Part shown: piece by piece, positions 13,395-17,072 of the stretch | Numbering within the stretch: the stretch's first letter is position 1 | How the letters are laid out: every line of letters begins with the position of its first letter | Source: DATMRF01 sp035566435 | GTDB lineage: Bacteria > Verrucomicrobiota > Verrucomicrobiia > Limisphaerales > UBA8199 | Reading direction: 5' to 3' | Length of the DNA: 17,072 nt | Assembly: GCA_035566435.1 (NCBI GenBank) | Contig: DATMRF010000006.1 | Coordinates: forward strand, 1 to 17,072 | Position numbers and translations under genes: made by a program | The notes under the pieces: generated by a model | Database searches by the model: none | What the model was told of the DNA's origin: nothing | The model's input: only the letters and a program-made list of their open reading frames with translations

Positions 13395-15275
13395 TCAGAA
13401 GCTCAGCAGGACGCCGACGTGACCGCCGCCGTTCTTGCCAGGTTCGCGGTTGATGAGTTCGAAGCCGTAATCAAAACGGATCGACAGGTTCTGGAGGACG
13501 GTGTAGCGGAGGCCCGCGCCGGCCGAGCTCAGGTCGGTTTCCTTGGTGCGCCCCGCGCCAGCGTCGGCGGTGCTGAAGTCCTTGATGAAAACGCTGCCGT
13601 AGTCAAAGAAGACGAGGAATTGCAGGCGGTCGTCCCAAGGGATAATGCCGATGCGCTTCAAGACCGGGAAGGTGGGAGTGCGCAGTTCATTGTTGATGAC
13701 CCAGCCGTTGTCACCGTTGACGAGGCGTTCGCCGTAGCCGCGGACGGTGCCGAAGCCGCCGATGCCTATTTCCTCGCTGGGGGTGAGGCGCTCGGAGGCG
13801 TATTGGGCGAAGCCGTGAAGGACCCAGCTAAAACCGGCGGGCAGGCGCGTTAGGCGCTCGGCGGTGAGCCGCCCGTAGAAATATTGGGCCTTGGATTGAG
13901 GGCGCAACTGGTCGAAGGCTATATCCGTGTTATCGGAGTCGATGTCGCCCGGGCTGTAGTAGCCTTCGAGGCCAAAGGAGGTCTGGCCGCCCCGGTCGAG
14001 AAGCAAGCCGCTGTAGCCGAGCTGGAATTGAGCGACATGGATGCGGGTCCGGCTCAGAGCGGTCTGGCCGCCGAATTCGAGGTCGTTGTCGGTGCTCTTG
14101 AAGTCAAAACCGCCGGTGATTTCCTGGATGTAGTTTTTCCCGATCCGTTTGGGGATCGTGTAGCGCAAGCTGGTCTGGTAGCTGGTGCCCTTCGAGACGG
14201 CCGCGACGCCGGGGAACTCGGCGGTGGCGTCGGCGTAGGCTCCCATGATGGCGAGGTTATGGCGCCAGGGGAGCGGGATGAGATAACTCGCGGAGTGGGC
14301 TTGGATGGCCTTGAAATCGACGTCGGTGGTGTACTGGTAATTGAACTGATGGTCCAGGCCGAAGGCATTTCCCCAGTTGAAGCCGGCTAACAGGCGGTCC
14401 TGGCCGGTGAACTCGGTGCCGCTGTTCTCGTAACCGACGTAAGCGCGGAGGGGGATCCGGTCGTCAACCTGGAGGACCATTTCGGTCTGGCCCAGGTCGC
14501 TGCCGGCGCGGAACACGGTGTTGACCTGGCGGAAGGGGTTGCGGTTGACCCAGTCGAGGTCCTCAGTGAGCTTTTGCATATCGACGGACTGCCCGGGGTG
14601 CAGGCGGACCTGGCTCATGATGAACATATCCGTGAACCACTTGCGGTCTTTGTTTTCGACGGTGATTTTCGAAATCTTGCCTTCGAGGAACCAGAGTTGG
14701 ATGACTCCGCTGGTCAGGACCTGCGGGGGCAGGATGACATCAACTAGCGGATGGTTTTTGGCGCGGCTGTAGAGGATGATGTCGTTCTGCAGACTCTTGA
14801 TATCATTGATGGACATGCTGCGGTTCAAGTACCAATTGACCTTGGCCTTGAAATCCTCGCCGCTGAGGATGGGAATATTGACGGGCTGCACGCCAGTAAT
14901 CCCCGACACGCCTTCCTCCTTAATCTCCTCGCGGGTCTTCACGATGACGATCCCGGAGAGTTTTTCGATCATGACATTGTCATCGTCCGGGTTGACCTCT
15001 TCCTTAACCGGAGCGGGAGGGGTTGGCGCGGGCGTGGGCGGCTTCTTCTCCGTCTTTGGGGTTCGTTGCGGGAGGATGTTTTCATCGAAGACCTGGGCCT
15101 GCAAGAGGGATATTCCAGCGCTCGCGAGAAGAAGCAACATGACGTACGAGCACCGGAAGAAAGCTCGACCTGACGCCGAGGTGGGGACGGCCACGTCCCC
15201 GGACTTGCCGAGGCACCCGGGGACGTGGCCGTCCCCGCCCCGGTTTATGGAAAGTGCCAATGGTTGCCTTTTCAT
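13395..15275 (-). CDS. TpsB outer-membrane transporter of a two-partner secretion system (ShlB/FhaC/HecB family)
   Basis: 626 residues from the chosen start. A hydrophobic export segment (~46-61, MLLLLASAGISLLQAQ) is followed by a Pro/Lys-rich linker (~67-90), a POTRA-type region (~132-207; VILPPQVLTSGVIQLWFLEGKI is typical of POTRA_2), a second periplasmic stretch, and a 16-strand-type barrel. The L6 hallmark VRGY is present near residue 511 (FGTVRGYGERLVNG), and the protein ends in LLSF. TpsB proteins export their TpsA partner across the outer membrane. The start is uncertain: ATG at 15275 (MKRQPLAL), at 15302 (MKENLANTV) or at 15140 right at the hydrophobic core; the first two put a 20-bp-armed hairpin inside the reading frame. 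The TpsA gene lies just upstream on the same strand. Confidence 0.9.
   Translation of the reverse strand: MKRQPLALSINRGGDGHVPGCLGKSGDVAVPTSASGRAFFRCSYVMLLLLASAGISLLQAQVFDENILPQRTPKTEKKPPTPAPTPPAPVKEEVNPDDDNVMIEKLSGIVIVKTREEIKEEGVSGITGVQPVNIPILSGEDFKAKVNWYLNRSMSINDIKSLQNDIILYSRAKNHPLVDVILPPQVLTSGVIQLWFLEGKISKITVENKDRKWFTDMFIMSQVRLHPGQSVDMQKLTEDLDWVNRNPFRQVNTVFRAGSDLGQTEMVLQVDDRIPLRAYVGYENSGTEFTGQDRLLAGFNWGNAFGLDHQFNYQYTTDVDFKAIQAHSASYLIPLPWRHNLAIMGAYADATAEFPGVAAVSKGTSYQTSLRYTIPKRIGKNYIQEITGGFDFKSTDNDLEFGGQTALSRTRIHVAQFQLGYSGLLLDRGGQTSFGLEGYYSPGDIDSDNTDIAFDQLRPQSKAQYFYGRLTAERLTRLPAGFSWVLHGFAQYASERLTPSEEIGIGGFGTVRGYGERLVNGDNGWVINNELRTPTFPVLKRIGIIPWDDRLQFLVFFDYGSVFIKDFSTADAGAGRTKETDLSSAGAGLRYTVLQNLSIRFDYGFELINREPGKNGGGHVGVLLSF
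15183..15236. repeat. hairpin with 20-bp perfect arms at the TpsB leader
   Basis: 15183-15202 (beginning GGGGACGGCCACG) and 15217-15236 are exact reverse complements with a 14-base loop. It looks like a REP-type palindromic element. Translated in the TpsB frame it has no stop and adds Gly-rich sequence between MKRQPLALS and the hydrophobic signal core. Confidence 0.8.
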
Positions 15276-15346
15276 AACTGTGTTCGCTAGGTTTTCCTTC
15301 ATCGATGAACTTGGCGCGGGTTGCATAAAAATTGTGGTGGCGCCGG

Positions 15347-17072
15347 TCAATAGGCTGATTGCTGTGGCGAGCCGGTGGAGCCGCTGATGCCGAGGTAGCC
15401 GCGGACCCACTTGGAGGCAGCTTCCGGCTTGACCTGGTCTTCGAGGGGCATTTGCGGCGTGAAGGGCATCTGGGCAAACGACCGCCAGATGGCGCCCGGC
15501 AGCAGCGCGTCGATCTTCGCGCCGTATTCCTTGAGGTTGAAATCAACGCTGACGGCGGAGAGGGTCAGCCGGGTCATGGGCAATTCCACGTCGTTGAACG
15601 GAACGAGGGAGTTGGCGAATTGCTGAGCGGGAACACCGCCACCGTTGAAAAGGATTTGGTTACCGTTGACGGGGAAAGCGCCGAACACAGAATCAATTCC
15701 ATAATACACATGGTTCACGTTGAGGTGGTCGTCCACCGGCGCAACATTGTGGCCGATGTTGGCAGTGTCCACCCAAAGCAAGTCGAGGGTGTTGGCATCG
15801 ATAAACTCGATGGGGTTGCTGGTCCTCCAGGCGAGGAAGCTGACATCGCTGGAGTTGGCCAGGCTGCCCAAGATGGCCGCGTTGGAGGCGACGAGGCTTA
15901 GGCGCGGGACATCGACCACGGCCCAAGAGCCGGCGGTGAACAGGTTGGAAATCGAGCCGCCGTGGGTCTGAAGCGAGAGGGTCGTCACATCGTTCGTGGC
16001 GAGACCGACCGGGGTCGGTTGGTACGGGAGATTGGAGCGGTTGGTCAGGGCGATGGTCGCGGCAACGGATATATTGCCGCTGAAGGTCGCGTCGTTGCCG
16101 ACCTGCAAAATGCCGGCCTTCACGTTGTTGAGGCCGGAATAGTTCAGCGGGGTCGAAGGCGGGGCATAGGGTCCGGAGAGCATCAAATTGCCGGTCGCCG
16201 ATACAGGCTGCAGCAAAACGGAATTGAGTCCTGCGGATACCCCGCTGCTGGTGATGGAGATTTGGTCGGCGTCCAGTGTGACCCGGCTGCCAGGGGCGGT
16301 CGCGGTAATGCCTACGACGCCGTTGACGGTGGTGACCGTCAGGCTGCCGATGTCTTTGAATTCAAAATCTCCGGGGCCGGAGAGCGCGCCAGCAAGGTTT
16401 TGGACGTTGTTGTCGTTGGGCAGCGAGATGCCGGTGACGGCGGTTGCGGCGAGTTCCTTGGCGACCACCGTTGTGGCCGCGTCCTGGGTGATACTCCCGC
16501 TGGCAGTAAGGACCACGGTCGAGTTCGTTGCGGTGACATTCTCGAGCAACATGGAGTTAGTTTGGCTGACGCGGACCAGGCTGCCGGCACTGCTGGCCAA
16601 GGCGACGGAGGCGAAGGTGTTCGCAGTATCTGGCAGGTCGATATTCCCGCCGGCATTGAAGCTCGCGGCCGAACCCACGTGCAACGTGGCGGATTGAGAG
16701 ATATTGCCGCTGGCCTGACCAGTCAAAGGCCCGGTCGTCGTATATCCTGCCAGAGCCAGGTCGCCGCCATTGGCCTGGGCGACCAGGCTCGCCGAGGTCC
16801 CGCCGACCGTCAGGCTGTTGAGATCGACCAACTGGACCGCCTGCCCATTGACTACCGTCACCGCGCCCACAAAGTCGTTGGCCGGGTTGTTGAGCGTGAT
16901 GTTGCCCCCCGCGTTCAGGCTGGAAGTCGTCCCCACCAGCAGCGTGCCCGTCTGGAAAATGTTCCCGCTGGCCTGCGCCGTCAAAGTCCCTGTGGTCGTA
17001 TAACCTGCCAAGGTCAGGTCGCCGGCAAAAGCCCGCGCCGCCAGACTCGCCGAGGTTCCTCCGACGGTCAGC
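15347..17072 (-). CDS. TpsA-type filamentous exoprotein, C-terminal part (5' end outside window)
   Basis: About 575 residues, open without a stop to the right edge; the leader and TPS secretion domain would lie beyond. The visible part is low in Cys and rich in Gly, Ala, Thr, Ser, Asn and Val, with filamentous-haemagglutinin-like beta-helix turns: GNISQSATLHVGSAASFNAGG, SLTVTTVNGVVGITATAPGS, GNIMLSG-like repeats (seen as GNLMLSGPY). The last ~60 residues (EYGAKIDALLPGAIWRSFAQ and SKWVRGYLGISG) are helical and not repeat-like. Such proteins are secreted adhesins or fibres. The TpsB gene begins about 70 bp after the TGA on the same strand, the usual TpsA-TpsB order. No toxin domain is seen at the C-terminus. 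Confidence 0.85.
   Translation of the reverse strand, partial: LTVGGTSASLAARAFAGDLTLAGYTTTGTLTAQASGNIFQTGTLLVGTTSSLNAGGNITLNNPANDFVGAVTVVNGQAVQLVDLNSLTVGGTSASLVAQANGGDLALAGYTTTGPLTGQASGNISQSATLHVGSAASFNAGGNIDLPDTANTFASVALASSAGSLVRVSQTNSMLLENVTATNSTVVLTASGSITQDAATTVVAKELAATAVTGISLPNDNNVQNLAGALSGPGDFEFKDIGSLTVTTVNGVVGITATAPGSRVTLDADQISITSSGVSAGLNSVLLQPVSATGNLMLSGPYAPPSTPLNYSGLNNVKAGILQVGNDATFSGNISVAATIALTNRSNLPYQPTPVGLATNDVTTLSLQTHGGSISNLFTAGSWAVVDVPRLSLVASNAAILGSLANSSDVSFLAWRTSNPIEFIDANTLDLLWVDTANIGHNVAPVDDHLNVNHVYYGIDSVFGAFPVNGNQILFNGGGVPAQQFANSLVPFNDVELPMTRLTLSAVSVDFNLKEYGAKIDALLPGAIWRSFAQMPFTPQMPLEDQVKPEAASKWVRGYLGISGSTGSPQQSAY
16556..17071 (-). repeat. 258-bp tandem repeat inside the TpsA gene
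   Basis: Two consecutive 86-residue units (258 bp each, 17071-16814 and 16813-16556) start with LTVGGTSASL and share LAGYTTTG-LT-QASGNI-Q, L-VG---S-NAGGNI-L. A third unit after 16556 is much diverged. The first unit starts right at the edge, so more copies may lie outside. Confidence 0.75.

Noticed and set aside
13884..14390. 168-codon plus-strand open frame
   Set aside because: Antisense to the TpsB barrel; Gly/Val/Ala-rich shadow.

Overview
The window looks like a chromosomal segment of a Verrucomicrobiota bacterium, probably of the Pedosphaera/Limisphaerales kind. The basis is family recognition, not a search: a prepilin-like protein with the H-X9-DG motif, a Cys-less Ig-repeat protein with the 'RFYRAV' tail common in that group, a DUF2934 protein, an outer-membrane protein repertoire of a didermic cell, and intergenic DNA full of short palindromic and tandem repeats. 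No RNA genes, CRISPR array or intact mobile element were found.

Layout. (1) 1-2301, plus strand: the 3' end of a YtcJ-like amidohydrolase; one long reading frame that joins a DoxX membrane domain to a PagL-like (lipid A deacylase-type) outer-membrane barrel; a DedA gene cut off after its first membrane segment; and a small DUF2934 protein. (2) 2302-3253: about 950 bp without genes, packed with at least five repeat types. (3) 3254-7851, minus strand: a secreted four-Ig-repeat protein, then a hybrid sensor histidine kinase with CHASE8-like, HAMP, GAF, HisKA, HATPase and receiver domains, then a separate Rcp1-type response regulator. (4) 7852-8337: a 'graveyard' holding the first 27 codons of a second, decayed response regulator, a frameshifted piece that resembles a REP-associated (RAYT/Y1) transposase C-terminus, and an interspersed repeat also present in region 2. 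(5) 8338-10125, plus strand: a membrane-anchored PQQ-type beta-propeller protein, ending at a likely shared terminator. (6) 10213-13135, minus strand: a membrane M48 metalloprotease with TPR repeats, preceded by an H-X9-DG prepilin-like protein. (7) 13395-17072, minus strand: a two-partner secretion pair, with a TpsA exoprotein (open at the right edge, built of 258-bp repeats) followed by its TpsB outer-membrane transporter; a 20-bp-armed hairpin sits in or just ahead of the TpsB signal-peptide region.

Functionally most of the genes concern the cell envelope: lipid A or outer-membrane modification, membrane proteolysis, secreted adhesin-like proteins and an envelope sensor. The points most worth a second look are the DoxX-PagL fusion with an internal signal-peptide-like linker, the response-regulator copies flanking the Ig/kinase pair, and the repeat-rich intergenic block. 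I do not see a clearly new multi-gene system; the DoxX-PagL fusion is the best candidate for an undescribed protein architecture.
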